From Caldilineales bacterium (GTDB lineage: Bacteria > Chloroflexota > Anaerolineae > J102), in assembly GCA_024102915.1 (NCBI GenBank), contig JAGFJG010000096.1, forward strand, positions 1 through 58,214: 58,214 nucleotides of DNA, written 5' to 3'. The translations under genes were made by a program, and so were the position numbers. The stretch's first letter is position 1. Every line of letters begins with the position of its first letter. This document shows positions 36,472-45,317 of the stretch, one piece after another. Below the pieces are notes generated by a model. It did no database searches. It had not been told where the DNA came from and saw only the letters and a program-made list of their open reading frames with translations.

Positions 36472-37211
36472 TTTTCCCCGAAGGCTGCCTGGCGTTTGCC
36501 CATCGTGGGGCTTCAGCGCATGCGCCTGAGAATACGATTGCCGCTTTTGAACTCGCTGACGAGAGGGGGGCGCATGGCAGTGAATACGGCGTGCAAATCA
36601 CGGCGGACGGCAAACTCATCGTTCAGCACGACCGCGAGTTGGGCAGGGTTGAGGATGCCACGGGGCGGTTGCAAGACTGGCGTTTCGATGATCTGCGCGC
36701 TCTGGATGTTGGCTCGTGGTTCGGGTCCCGTTTTGCGGGCGAACGCATGCCCACGCCGGATGAGGTGGTCGAGGCGGTGGGGGACAGGCTGTTGTTCAAT
36801 TTCGAGTTGATCAACGAAAGCCTCAATTTGAATGGCGTCGAGCGGGGCGTTATGGAACTGTTTCGCCGCCACGATTTGTTTGACAGGGCGATGATCTCGT
36901 CCTTCAATCCGCTTGTGCTGTGGCAGGTCAAGCGCCTGGAACCCCGCATCACTCTGGGCGCGCTGTGGGGGGATTTCGAACCCTGGTTGTTGCGTTCAAG
37001 TTGGTGGCGACGAGTCTTGCGGCCGGCCGCCCTGCATCCACAAATGACCCTAGTCACGCCCGAACTGATCGCAAAAGTCCACGCCCGCGGCCAACGCATT
37101 CATGTGTGGACGGTCAACGAGCCTGCCGACATCGCTCGTCTGGTGGCGATGGGCGTGGATATGCTGATGGGGGACTATCCCGAAAGGCTGGGCCAAGCTG
37201 CTAAAACGTGA
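36468..37211 (+). CDS. Glycerophosphodiester phosphodiesterase-like protein lacking a metal-binding Asp
   Basis: A 247-residue GDPD-family protein, started by GTG with a strong GAGAGGAGG upstream and overlapping the first GDPD by four bases (GTGA). Both catalytic histidines are present (AHRGASAHAPENT at 11-23 and VQHDREL). But the metal pair ExD reads EYG (E39, G41), GGC replacing an expected GAC, and the ELK motif reads ELI. The defects are complementary to those of the preceding paralogue. TVNEPADIARLVAMGVDMLMGDYP is the normal C-terminal barrel end. Confidence 0.85.
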   Translation: MIFPEGCLAFAHRGASAHAPENTIAAFELADERGAHGSEYGVQITADGKLIVQHDRELGRVEDATGRLQDWRFDDLRALDVGSWFGSRFAGERMPTPDEVVEAVGDRLLFNFELINESLNLNGVERGVMELFRRHDLFDRAMISSFNPLVLWQVKRLEPRITLGALWGDFEPWLLRSSWWRRVLRPAALHPQMTLVTPELIAKVHARGQRIHVWTVNEPADIARLVAMGVDMLMGDYPERLGQAAKT

Positions 37212-37255
37212 ATGGGCCGTTCACGGACTGATTCACTCAACACCCCATCAATTCA

Positions 37256-38572
37256 TCAATTAATATTCCGCATCACCATCGGCAGGGTCAGGCTCCACCG
37301 GCTGGTCGCCAACACATGCGCATCCCGATCGACGTCCGAGCGACGGGCGCTGTAACCGATCAACATTCCCGGACGATTATGACAGAGCTTGACGCGTGGT
37401 TGTGTATAGCCATAGACGCGCGGCTGCGTCAGATTCAGTGGGCGTATGATTTTTGTAGTCGAAACCGGATCAGGATTGAGCCAGACTTGCCCGATCTGTG
37501 GCGTAATGCCTGGCCCCGACGCATAACGCATGACGACGACCGTATCTCCGTTGATGGGATCGATATCGGCACGCGGTTGTCCTTCCAGTGCCACGAGGTC
37601 GGCGGCGATTTCAAATGAACCGCCAATAGCGGGATTGCCAGCGAGATTCTTGGCGTCCATCCATAGCCCGCGCACGTCGCTGTTAATGCCCGACTCCGCC
37701 TGCCACACAGCCAGAAATGTCTGCCGCTGCGGCGAGAAAACCAGAAACGATTGTGTTTCATCCGCGCCCCGAGAGGCGATATCGAAAGACGTTCCCAGCA
37801 AATCATTCCCTGGCAGCGAACTCCCCCGAACTCGCTGCCCCCGGATGTCGAAATCGCCCACCCCGAATTCGTAGGTGTAGCCAACCAGAAAATAAGACTG
37901 CTGAGTGCTGGCTGTTATACTCGGCTGGGTCTCTTTCCACTGCGAATCTGACGCCACCTGAAACGAAGTCCCCACCATCTCGCCGCTGGAATCGCCCTGG
38001 CGATATCGGGCCAGACGCTGCCCCCAGATATCGCCGTTCCATTCATAAACAACCAAGAACTGCTGCGTTGTCGTCAGATAAGCTACCGCTGGGCGGGTTT
38101 CGCTAGTGATCGTTGTGGCGACAGGGATGGTTTCGCCTTTCAGGTCTGGGCCGTTGTCGCCCTCGCCGATATTGCCGGCGACGCGTTGACCGATGATATC
38201 CACATCGCCATTTGACAGTTGTCTTTCGTAAACGACCAGATAATCATTGTCGGTATGATTGAAGACAACCGCCGCGGCCCGCTCCGGCGCCGAGGTCTGG
38301 GCAATGGGGAAAGCGCCGCCCAGCCAGTTAAAAGGATTCGCACTTGCACGTCGACCCCAAATGTCGGTGTCCCCGCCGCCTGTATCAACATGCCACACGA
38401 CAAGATACTGATTGCGATCACAATCGTAGCCAATGCCGTGCAATTGCTCATCCTGGCCTGATCCCGCAACCACGATGTCCGTGGCAAAACTCGCCCAGGC
38501 GCCTCCCCTGGTCAGCAACAGTGTCAGCAGGCACGATAAACATACTGAATACCAGCGCACATACTTGAACAT
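37256..38572 (-). CDS. Secreted protein of repeated 55-residue beta units
   Basis: A 438-residue exported protein. The start MFKYVRWYS has GGAGGTGG immediately upstream, and a signal peptide ends near GGAWA. The body is a series of units of about 55 residues centred on LVVWHVDTGGGDTDIWGRR, LVVYERQLSNGDVDIIGQR, LVVYEWNGDIWGQRLA, LVGYTYEFGVGDFDIRGQR and LAVWQAESGINSDVRG, likely a beta-propeller. The C-terminus SLTLPMVMRNIN resembles the LPL-type tails of other secreted proteins here. Upstream reading frame extends over 100 codons but lacks a signal peptide and is rejected. Divergent from the sugar transporter. Confidence 0.82.
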   Translation of the reverse strand: MFKYVRWYSVCLSCLLTLLLTRGGAWASFATDIVVAGSGQDEQLHGIGYDCDRNQYLVVWHVDTGGGDTDIWGRRASANPFNWLGGAFPIAQTSAPERAAAVVFNHTDNDYLVVYERQLSNGDVDIIGQRVAGNIGEGDNGPDLKGETIPVATTITSETRPAVAYLTTTQQFLVVYEWNGDIWGQRLARYRQGDSSGEMVGTSFQVASDSQWKETQPSITASTQQSYFLVGYTYEFGVGDFDIRGQRVRGSSLPGNDLLGTSFDIASRGADETQSFLVFSPQRQTFLAVWQAESGINSDVRGLWMDAKNLAGNPAIGGSFEIAADLVALEGQPRADIDPINGDTVVVMRYASGPGITPQIGQVWLNPDPVSTTKIIRPLNLTQPRVYGYTQPRVKLCHNRPGMLIGYSARRSDVDRDAHVLATSRWSLTLPMVMRNIN

Positions 38573-38833
38573 AGCCACCTCCATGAAAGACGATAAACTC
38601 AAGTTATATGAGCAACTTGAGATCATCGGGCTGTCAGATAGCGGACAGAGTTGACCACTTACGGTCTGACGCCTTCTACGAGTACGTTTATTGTGCCGTT
38701 TACAGCGATTCATCGCAAGTCGAAGCTGTTTTCCAAAGACAACGATACACTTCAATTCATTGACGCCTGATGCACATGAAATGTTCGCGGCGCATCTTCC
38801 ATAATGCGGAACGAGCCTCGGCATATGGAAGAT

Positions 38834-38861
38834 TTGATACTTTGGCTTCTGGTTGTATAAT
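38834..38861 (+). promoter_or_regulatory. Candidate sigma-70-type promoter for the sugar transporter operon
   Basis: TTGATA and TATAAT are separated by 16 bases. It lies about 210 bases before the binding-protein start. A near-palindrome follows about 30 bases downstream, where a repressor could block it. Confidence 0.6.
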
Positions 38862-39016
38862 CGGGAAAATCTGGTCATATTGTGGTTGGACAGCGCGACG
38901 TCTCGCTCTTCTCTCAGGGTTATTCCTCGATTTGTTCAAGTACTACGCGCTTGATCCTGAGTTCGTACTTCGGCTGCCGTGAGGCGTTCTCTACGACTAT
39001 CTTCTCCCTTATTTCG

Positions 39017-39045
39017 TTGACGACTCCATCTGGAGATCGCATACT
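39017..39045 (+). promoter_or_regulatory. Second candidate promoter close to the binding-protein gene
   Basis: TTGACG and CATACT are separated by 17 bases, only 28 bases before the ATG. AAGGAG of the ribosome binding site lies just after it. Confidence 0.4.
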
Positions 39046-39072
39046 CATTCCATCTCAAGGAGAATACTGGTT

Positions 39073-40077
39073 ATGAACAAACGAATCGTGTTGGCATTGT
39101 TGGGCTTGCTATTGGTTGCAGCCATCGTTGGCGCCTGCGCCGCGCCGGCCGCGCCTGTCGCACCAGCGGCCGGCGATGATGCCGCTGCGCCCGCTGAAGA
39201 AGCTGCCGCCAAGCCGTACATTCCCGTCATCTCGAAGGGTTTCCAGCATCAGTTCTGGCAGGCTGTGAAGCTTGGCTCCGAGCAAGCTGCCGCCGACTAC
39301 AACGTGGACATCACCTTCGAAGGCCCGGCGACCGAGTCGGAAGTGGACAAGCAGATCGAAATGCTTCAGGCTGCTCTGGCCAAGAACCCGGCTGCTATCT
39401 GCCTGGCGGCCCTCGATACGCAGGCTGCGATCCCCTTGTTGGAAGAGGCGCAAGCCAAAGGCATTCCGGTCGTTGGCTTCGACTCTGGCGTGGACAGTGA
39501 TATCCCGGTCGCCACAGCCGCCACGGATAACATCGCCGCTGCCGCCCTGGCTGCCGACAAGATGGCCGAGCTAATCGGCGGTTCTGGCCAGGTGGCCGTG
39601 TTGGTGCATGACCAGACCAGCCGTACCGGCATTGACCGCCGCGACGGCTTCGTCAATCGAATGGCCGAGGCATACCCGGACATCGAGATCGTGAACATCG
39701 ACTACGGCGCCGGCGACCACCTCAAGTCCACCGACCTGGCCAAAGCAGTTATGCAGGCTAACCCGGAGCTAAAAGGCTACTTCGGCGCTAACGAAGGCTC
39801 CATCATTGGCGTCCTCAATGCTGCGACCGAATTGGGCAAAGAAGGCCTTGTGATCATCGGCTACGATTCCGGCAAGCAACAGATCGATGCGATCCGCAGC
39901 GGTCAGGAAGCCGGGGCCATCACCCAGAACCCGATCGGCATTGGCTACAAATGTGTAGAAGCCGCGGTCAAGGCGATCAACGGTGAACCGGTTGAGAAGG
40001 TCATTGACACCGGTTTCTACTGGTTCGATAATTCGAACATCGACTCCGACCAGATCAAAGCCGTTCTTTACGAATAG
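39073..40077 (+). CDS. Sugar ABC transporter substrate-binding lipoprotein (RbsB-like)
   Basis: A 334-residue lipoprotein. The signal ends in the lipobox VGAC (Cys about 18), followed by an Ala/Pro-rich linker. The periplasmic binding protein type 1 fold is clear: IPVISKGFQHQFWQAVKLG, AALAKNPAAICLAALDT, GIPVVGFDSG, DQTSRTGIDRRDGF and VIIGYDSGKQQIDAIRSG. It binds a monosaccharide, ribose or a similar pentose/hexose; the exact sugar is not readable. It is followed by a strong hairpin and then the ATPase and permease genes. Confidence 0.92.
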   Translation: MNKRIVLALLGLLLVAAIVGACAAPAAPVAPAAGDDAAAPAEEAAAKPYIPVISKGFQHQFWQAVKLGSEQAAADYNVDITFEGPATESEVDKQIEMLQAALAKNPAAICLAALDTQAAIPLLEEAQAKGIPVVGFDSGVDSDIPVATAATDNIAAAALAADKMAELIGGSGQVAVLVHDQTSRTGIDRRDGFVNRMAEAYPDIEIVNIDYGAGDHLKSTDLAKAVMQANPELKGYFGANEGSIIGVLNAATELGKEGLVIIGYDSGKQQIDAIRSGQEAGAITQNPIGIGYKCVEAAVKAINGEPVEKVIDTGFYWFDNSNIDSDQIKAVLYE

Positions 40078-40098
40078 GCTCAACAACTTTCACATCCG

Positions 40099-40134
40099 TC
40101 TCCAGGAGGGGAATTCCCCTCCTGGAGATTTTTT
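40099..40134 (+). terminator. Perfect palindromic terminator/attenuator after the binding-protein gene
   Basis: TCTCCAGGAGGGGAA and its exact complement meet with no spacer and are followed by six Ts. It lies inside the operon, 70 bases before the ATPase gene. Partial termination would give much more binding protein than membrane components, as is usual for such transporters. Confidence 0.9.
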
Positions 40135-40204
40135 CACGAACGAATGCCTCGCCTGGGAGCGTAAGTGAAGTTTTATCAATTCATCATGAATCGAAGGAAA
40201 TCCC

Positions 40205-41767
40205 ATGGGTGATGTTTTGCTCAGAATGGAGGGGATTGACAAATCCTTTCCCGGCGTACGAGCCCTGGATCATGCAAAATTCGAGTTAAACGCTGGCGAG
40301 GTGCATGCGCTGGTTGGGGAGAACGGCGCCGGAAAATCGACATTGATGAAAATTCTGGCTGGCATTTACGCCAAGGACGCGGGCGCAATCATCTATCAGG
40401 GGCAAGAGGTCGATATCCCGAACCCACGAGCCGCACAACATTTAGGGATCAGCATGATTCATCAAGAATTGAACCTGATGAATCACCTGACATTGGCGCA
40501 GAATGTGTTTATTGGGCGTGAACCGCGGGGGAAAGTGCGGTTCATGCTCGACGAAAAGAAGATCAACGCGCAGACGCAGGAGCTATTTGAATCGATGCAC
40601 TTGCGCCTGGACCCTCGCACCAAGGCTGTCGATCTCTCTGTCGCCAAGCAGCAAATGGTGGAAATCGCCAAAGCGCTTTCCTTCAACTCGCAAGTATTGA
40701 TCATGGACGAGCCGACCGCGGCCCTGACGGACACGGAGATCGAAGAGCTATTCCGTCTCATCAGGCAGTTCCGTGACAAAGGCGTTGGCATCGTCTACAT
40801 TTCTCATCGTCTCGAAGAACTGAAACAGATATCGGACCGTATTACGGTGATGCGTGATGGCAAATATGTGGATACGGCGGACGCCGCCACTGTTACCATT
40901 GACCGTATCATAAGTATGATGGTGGGGCGCACGATTTTCGAGTCTTCGCCGGAAGTGCCCGAACACCCCAGCGAAGAGATCGTGCTGGAAGCGCGCGGAC
41001 TGAATCGCGGCGCAGCAATCAAGGATGTGAGTTTCACGCTGAAAAAGGGTGAGATTCTCGGATTTGCCGGTCTCATGGGCGCGGGGCGCACCGAGGTCGC
41101 CCGCGCGTTGTTCGGTGCGGACCCCCTCGATTCCGGCGAAATTTATATCAATGGCGTCAGGGCCGACATCTCCAGCCCGCGCGACGCCGTGCGATATGGC
41201 ATCGGCTACTTGTCCGAGGACCGCAAGCGTTATGGTCTGGCGCTAGGACTCGATGTGGAGAGCAATATCGCTTTAGCCTCGTTCCCGCAATTCATAGGCT
41301 TCCTGGGCGTGGTCAATGATGGCAAGACGGAAGTGGTAGCTGAGCGTTATGTGGATGCACTGGCGATCAAGACGCCGAGTATCGGCCAACGAGTCCGCAA
41401 CCTATCGGGCGGCAACCAGCAAAAAGTCGTCATCGGCAAATGGTTGACCGCCGATACCGAAGTCCTGATATTTGATGAACCGACGCGCGGCATCGATGTG
41501 GGCGCCAAAAGCGAGATTTATAAACTTCTGAATGAATTGGCGCAGCAGGGTAAGTCGATCATCATGATCTCTTCCGAGTTGCCGGAAATCCTCAGGATGA
41601 GTCACCGCATCGTCGTTATGTGCGAGGGCCGTGTTACAGGTGAATTGACAGCAGCCGAGGCCACCCAAGAGGGGATCATGCGCCTGGCAACGCAACGCAG
41701 CGTCATGGTGGCGACGGCGGACAATGGTCTGGCCGAAGCTGCCGCAAGTGAACCGTCAGTGGAGTAA
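40205..41767 (+). CDS. Sugar ABC transporter double ATPase (RbsA/MglA-like)
   Basis: A 520-residue protein with two ABC domains. The first has Walker [17 protein letters not shown] near 38-53, a degenerate signature [16 protein letters not shown] and Walker [12 protein letters not shown]. The second has a degenerate Walker [17 protein letters not shown], the signature [15 protein letters not shown] and Walker [19 protein letters not shown]. The degenerate second Walker A is typical of RbsA-like proteins. AAGGAA precedes the ATG; the permease follows after eight bases. Confidence 0.94.
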   Translation: MGDVLLRMEGIDKSFPGVRALDHAKFELNAGEVHALVGENGAGKSTLMKILAGIYAKDAGAIIYQGQEVDIPNPRAAQHLGISMIHQELNLMNHLTLAQNVFIGREPRGKVRFMLDEKKINAQTQELFESMHLRLDPRTKAVDLSVAKQQMVEIAKALSFNSQVLIMDEPTAALTDTEIEELFRLIRQFRDKGVGIVYISHRLEELKQISDRITVMRDGKYVDTADAATVTIDRIISMMVGRTIFESSPEVPEHPSEEIVLEARGLNRGAAIKDVSFTLKKGEILGFAGLMGAGRTEVARALFGADPLDSGEIYINGVRADISSPRDAVRYGIGYLSEDRKRYGLALGLDVESNIALASFPQFIGFLGVVNDGKTEVVAERYVDALAIKTPSIGQRVRNLSGGNQQKVVIGKWLTADTEVLIFDEPTRGIDVGAKSEIYKLLNELAQQGKSIIMISSELPEILRMSHRIVVMCEGRVTGELTAAEATQEGIMRLATQRSVMVATADNGLAEAAASEPSVE

Positions 41768-41775
41768 TTATCAAC

Positions 41776-42801
41776 ATGGCAGTCGCCGAAACCACTATCA
41801 CAACCAAGCGATCTGTTTTCCAGTCTAGCGCGGCGCAGAAGCTCTTAGCCTTTGCCGCGCTGATCGTTATCTTCCTGGTTTTTTCGTTCTTATCGCCCTA
41901 TTTTGCCACCCCCGAAAACATCGTCGGCATCTTATTGGCCACGGCTGTCAACGGCGTGTTGGCGTTGGGCGCCACCTTCATCATTATCACTGCCGGCATC
42001 GATTTGTCGGTAGGGACTGTGATGACGCTCTCTGCTGTGATGACAGGTCTGGCGGTTTCGATCTACCATTTGCCGGTGCCGGTCGGGATCATGATCGGCA
42101 TCCTCACGGGTACGACTGCGGGCCTGATCAACGGCGTGGTGATTGCGCGCATGCGCATCCCGCCCTTTATTGCCACGCTGGGCATGATGATGATTGCGCG
42201 TGGTCTGGCGCTGGTGCTTTCGACGATCGAGACTGGCACTGTCAAACCGATCTATTTCAATAACACGCCGGGATTTCGCTTGATCACGATGTCTTCGGTG
42301 CTGGATCCTCTGCTGAAACCGATTGCACCGAACTTTAGCATTCCGAACGCTGTATTCATTCTCTTTCTTGCCGCCCTGGTGGCGGCCTTCATTCTGGGCA
42401 AGACCGTGCTGGGTCGCTACACGGTGGCTATCGGCAGCAATGAAGAAGCGACCCGTCTTTCCGGCGTCAATGTCGCCAACTGGAAAACCGCCGTTTATGC
42501 ACTGGGCGGCGTCTTCAGCGGGCTGGCGGGGGTCATGATCGCTTCCCGCCTCAACTCGGCCCAACCGGCGCTGGGCGTTGGTTATGAACTGGACGCCATC
42601 GCTGCCGTGGTGATCGGCGGCACGTCCTTGAGCGGTGGCGAAGGCACGATCCTGGGCACGATCATTGGCGCATTCATCATCAGCACGCTGACCAACGGCT
42701 TGCGCATCATGAACGTGCCGCAGGAATGGCAGTTCGTGGTGACCGGCGTGATCGTGATCCTGGCTGTGTATCTGGATATCTTGCGCCGCCGCCGCAGTTG
42801 A
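41776..42801 (+). CDS. Sugar ABC transporter permease (RbsC-like)
   Basis: A 341-residue integral membrane protein with about nine or ten helices. BPD_transp_2 signatures: ITAGIDLSVGTVMTLSAVM near 74-92, GLINGVVIARMRIPPFIATLG, GRYTVAIGSNEEATRLSGV near 215-233 and GVMIASRLNSAQPALGVGYE with IGGTSLSGGEGTILGT. It forms the membrane channel with the ATPase upstream. No sugar kinase or regulator is found downstream before the terminator. Confidence 0.94.
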   Translation: MAVAETTITTKRSVFQSSAAQKLLAFAALIVIFLVFSFLSPYFATPENIVGILLATAVNGVLALGATFIIITAGIDLSVGTVMTLSAVMTGLAVSIYHLPVPVGIMIGILTGTTAGLINGVVIARMRIPPFIATLGMMMIARGLALVLSTIETGTVKPIYFNNTPGFRLITMSSVLDPLLKPIAPNFSIPNAVFILFLAALVAAFILGKTVLGRYTVAIGSNEEATRLSGVNVANWKTAVYALGGVFSGLAGVMIASRLNSAQPALGVGYELDAIAAVVIGGTSLSGGEGTILGTIIGAFIISTLTNGLRIMNVPQEWQFVVTGVIVILAVYLDILRRRRS

Positions 42802-42845
42802 TGATGTTTCGGGTGAGCGGCCCGAAAGTTCAAAGCATGATCTTA

Positions 42846-42880
42846 CGGCGCTGGGCGATGTTCCAGCGCCGCTTTATTTT
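42846..42880 (+). terminator. Intrinsic terminator of the sugar transporter operon
   Basis: CGGCGCTGG and CCAGCGCCG flank an eight-base loop and are followed by CTTTATTTT. It lies 45 bases after the permease stop. Confidence 0.85.
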
Positions 42881-43022
42881 CAACAAATACTCAGGTTGTA
42901 GCTGACCTGTTTCAGGTGTTGGAACGCCTCTAGGCGCTCGACGTTGAACCCGGAACTTAGAACTCCGAACTGACATGAACCGCCTTTGCGCTCGACTGGC
43001 GATCTCGCTCCGCCCGGCGCTG

Positions 43023-43033
43023 TCTGCTATACT
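43023..43033 (+). promoter_or_regulatory. Candidate extended -10 element upstream of surE
   Basis: TCTGCTATACT, about 80 bases before the surE start, resembles the TGTGCTA -10 elements before other genes here. The -35 region is weak. The 150 bases before it hold degenerate GAACYYGGAACTT-like short repeats and no gene. Confidence 0.35.
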
Positions 43034-43111
43034 TGAACGGACGCATCCCGGCAGGAGGCAAAGCGTTTCTTCGGCAACCCCTTCTCCTGATGGTTTGCCC
43101 CATTCGTCTCC

Positions 43112-43951
43112 ATGACACCCCTTATTCTCGTTACCAACGACGACGGCATTCATTCCCCCGGCCTCGCCGCTGCCGTTTCCGGCCTGCAGGGATTGGGTGA
43201 CCTGCTCATTGTCGCGCCCAGCGAACAACAATCGGGCATGTCGCGCAGCCTGCCAGCCGGTTATGATGGCCGCATCTATGCGACTCAGATCAAGGTCGGC
43301 GGCGTCGAACTCGAAGCCTTTCATCTCGACGGATCACCGGCTCAGGCAGTGCTCTATGGCGTGATCGAACTCGCGCCACGCAAGCCGGACCTCGTCGTCA
43401 GCGGGGTGAATTTCGGCGAAAACCTGGGCAGCAGCACCGGCATTTCCGGCACAGTGGGTGCCGCCTTGCAGGGCGGGGACATGGGCATCCGCGCCATCGC
43501 CATCTCGCTGGAGACGCATAAGGACTATCATTACAACCATGGCCACGATGTAGACTGGCGTTGCGCCGCCCACTGGCTGAGGTATTTCGCCAGCCACGCA
43601 CTGACCCCAAACGCCTGGCCTCCGGATGTGGCGGCGCTCAAAATCGACCTGCCAGGAAATGTGACAGCGACCACTCCCTGGCGCGCCACCACCCAGAGCA
43701 GGCAACCCTACTATATCTCTCACCCCACCCGCCGTGTTTCGTTGGGGCAAAGCCTGCGGTTGGATTACGAGGTGGGGATCAATCACGAAACACTGGAACC
43801 GGATTCGGATATCGCCGCATTCGCAATCGACCGCGTGATCTCTGTGACGCCGCTCAGCGCCAATCTCACAGCCCGCGTGGCGCTGGATGGATTCGAGACG
43901 CAATTGCGACAGCCGCAATCGGCACTGCCTGATGAGCATCGCACCTTCTGA
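43112..43951 (+). CDS. surE: 5'/3'-nucleotidase SurE
   Basis: A 279-residue phosphatase. The metal site LVTNDDGIHSPGL at 6-18, SEQQSGMSRSL with the third ligand near 38-48, and the VSGVNFGENLGSSTGISGTV motif near 94-113 are all canonical. It dephosphorylates nucleoside monophosphates. Its C-terminal end overlaps the sensor-kinase homologue by 20 bases in another frame. No clear ribosome binding site precedes its ATG. Confidence 0.95.
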   Translation: MTPLILVTNDDGIHSPGLAAAVSGLQGLGDLLIVAPSEQQSGMSRSLPAGYDGRIYATQIKVGGVELEAFHLDGSPAQAVLYGVIELAPRKPDLVVSGVNFGENLGSSTGISGTVGAALQGGDMGIRAIAISLETHKDYHYNHGHDVDWRCAAHWLRYFASHALTPNAWPPDVAALKIDLPGNVTATTPWRATTQSRQPYYISHPTRRVSLGQSLRLDYEVGINHETLEPDSDIAAFAIDRVISVTPLSANLTARVALDGFETQLRQPQSALPDEHRTF

Positions 43952-45275
43952 CGAGCCCCAATTGCCAGATGAAAACCAGTTGATCCTCAATCGGGCGCGG
44001 GTCTATGTCCTGGTACGAACGGCGGTCGATGGTCTGCTGTTGGCGATCCTTTTCCTGGAACCGCCGGCGATCAATGCCGTCTGGCTGTATGCCATTCTTC
44101 TGGCCGATCTGGCGGGTCTAGGGATTTACTGGCTAGCAATCAGGAAATGGCCTGCCGCCAGCACTTATTTTGAACTGATTGTTACGGCCCTGCTGATATT
44201 TGCGGCGGAGATCGCCATCGGCAACATCGTCGTGGCCTCCTGGCTGTTGCTCCTGCCGTTGGGGCTGGCGGGCGGGTTGATCATCGCCCGACCCGGGTTC
44301 AACAGCCTGGTGACGCTATCGCTTCTTGTGATCCTTGGCGTGTATGTCGGCCTGATCGTCCTGAACTACATCCCGCTGCCGAGGGCATTGCCTATCAACC
44401 AGATTATCGCGGCCGCCATTGCCATCTCGTTGGTGCTGATCGTGCAGAATGCGCTCATCGAGACGCTGGCCGTGCATCTTTTCCAGACGCAACAGGACCT
44501 TGTGCAAACGCAGGTGCAGCTCTTGCATGCACAGGCCGAGCTAGAAAGCAGCCAGTCGGAGCTGTATGATGCCGAGAGACAGACGCGCCGTCTGGAGCGG
44601 CTCAGCGCCATCGGCCAGATTGCCAATCAGGTGAGTCGTTCGCTGCGGGCGCCGCTGATCGATATCCGCGACACGCTGGCGCTGCCGCCAGAGGCCCTGA
44701 CCCAACCGACGACTCTCAGCAAACTTAACGCCGAACTCGACAACGCCCTGCACATGCTTCAGGGTCTGCAAAACTTTACAGCGCTTGGTCAGGCGCAACT
44801 GCAAAACGTCAACCTGGACGATGTAGTGTCGGCGGAGATTTCCTCATTGGAACTGCCCGAAGGCGTAGCGTTACGGGTGGAGCAGCCGCCGGTATTCCCG
44901 CCCATCCAGGCTGATCCCAAGCAAATGCGCCTGCTTTTGCGTAACCTGGTCGATAATGCCGTCCAGGCTGTGCGTGTGGATGGCGGGCAGATCATTGTTC
45001 GGTTGATGTTGGCGACGGAGGGCGTGCGTTTGTCGGTGCACGATACCGGGCCAGGCATTCCCGAAGAACGCATGAAAATGATCTTTGAGCCTTTGTTCAC
45101 CACCCGCCCCGATAGCTTTGGATTGGGCCTCGCCGTATGTCAGCAAATCCTGCGTATGCACGGCGGGCGAATCAGCGTCAGTTCTGAGAAAGGGAAAGGC
45201 ACGACGTTTGAGGTTTATTTGCCGCGTGTGCCCCGCCATCCGGCCGAAGAATTGGCCGAAGATATGGCTGCTTGA
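43932..45275 (+). CDS. Sensor histidine kinase homologue lacking the phospho-acceptor His
   Basis: A 447-residue membrane protein with about five or six transmembrane helices (about 30-180) and a coiled-coil (about 185-225). The ATPase domain is complete: N box LLRNLVDNAVQAV, G1 VHDTGPGIPEE, F box IFEPLFTT and G2 FGLGLAVCQQI. The H box, normally VAHEIRNPL, reads VSRSLRAPL (220s-240s; Arg236 replaces the His, Ser the Glu). It could bind ATP but not autophosphorylate in the usual way. No response regulator lies nearby. The start lies inside the surE 3' end, so expression is coupled. Confidence 0.85.
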   Translation: MSIAPSDEPQLPDENQLILNRARVYVLVRTAVDGLLLAILFLEPPAINAVWLYAILLADLAGLGIYWLAIRKWPAASTYFELIVTALLIFAAEIAIGNIVVASWLLLLPLGLAGGLIIARPGFNSLVTLSLLVILGVYVGLIVLNYIPLPRALPINQIIAAAIAISLVLIVQNALIETLAVHLFQTQQDLVQTQVQLLHAQAELESSQSELYDAERQTRRLERLSAIGQIANQVSRSLRAPLIDIRDTLALPPEALTQPTTLSKLNAELDNALHMLQGLQNFTALGQAQLQNVNLDDVVSAEISSLELPEGVALRVEQPPVFPPIQADPKQMRLLLRNLVDNAVQAVRVDGGQIIVRLMLATEGVRLSVHDTGPGIPEERMKMIFEPLFTTRPDSFGLGLAVCQQILRMHGGRISVSSEKGKGTTFEVYLPRVPRHPAEELAEDMAA

Positions 45276-45317
45276 TGGCCGTTGTCCCGTGCAGCGCTCT
45301 ATGTTAGGATCATGCAA

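Larger units (their letters stand above)
38573..39072. other. 500-bp divergent intergenic region
   Basis: No gene is convincing here. It holds two plus-strand promoter candidates for the transporter operon and a near-palindrome, GCGCGACGTCTCGC (38893-38906, 12 of 14 positions symmetric), that could be an operator. The minus-strand side near the secreted-protein gene shows only its ribosome binding site. Confidence 0.5.
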
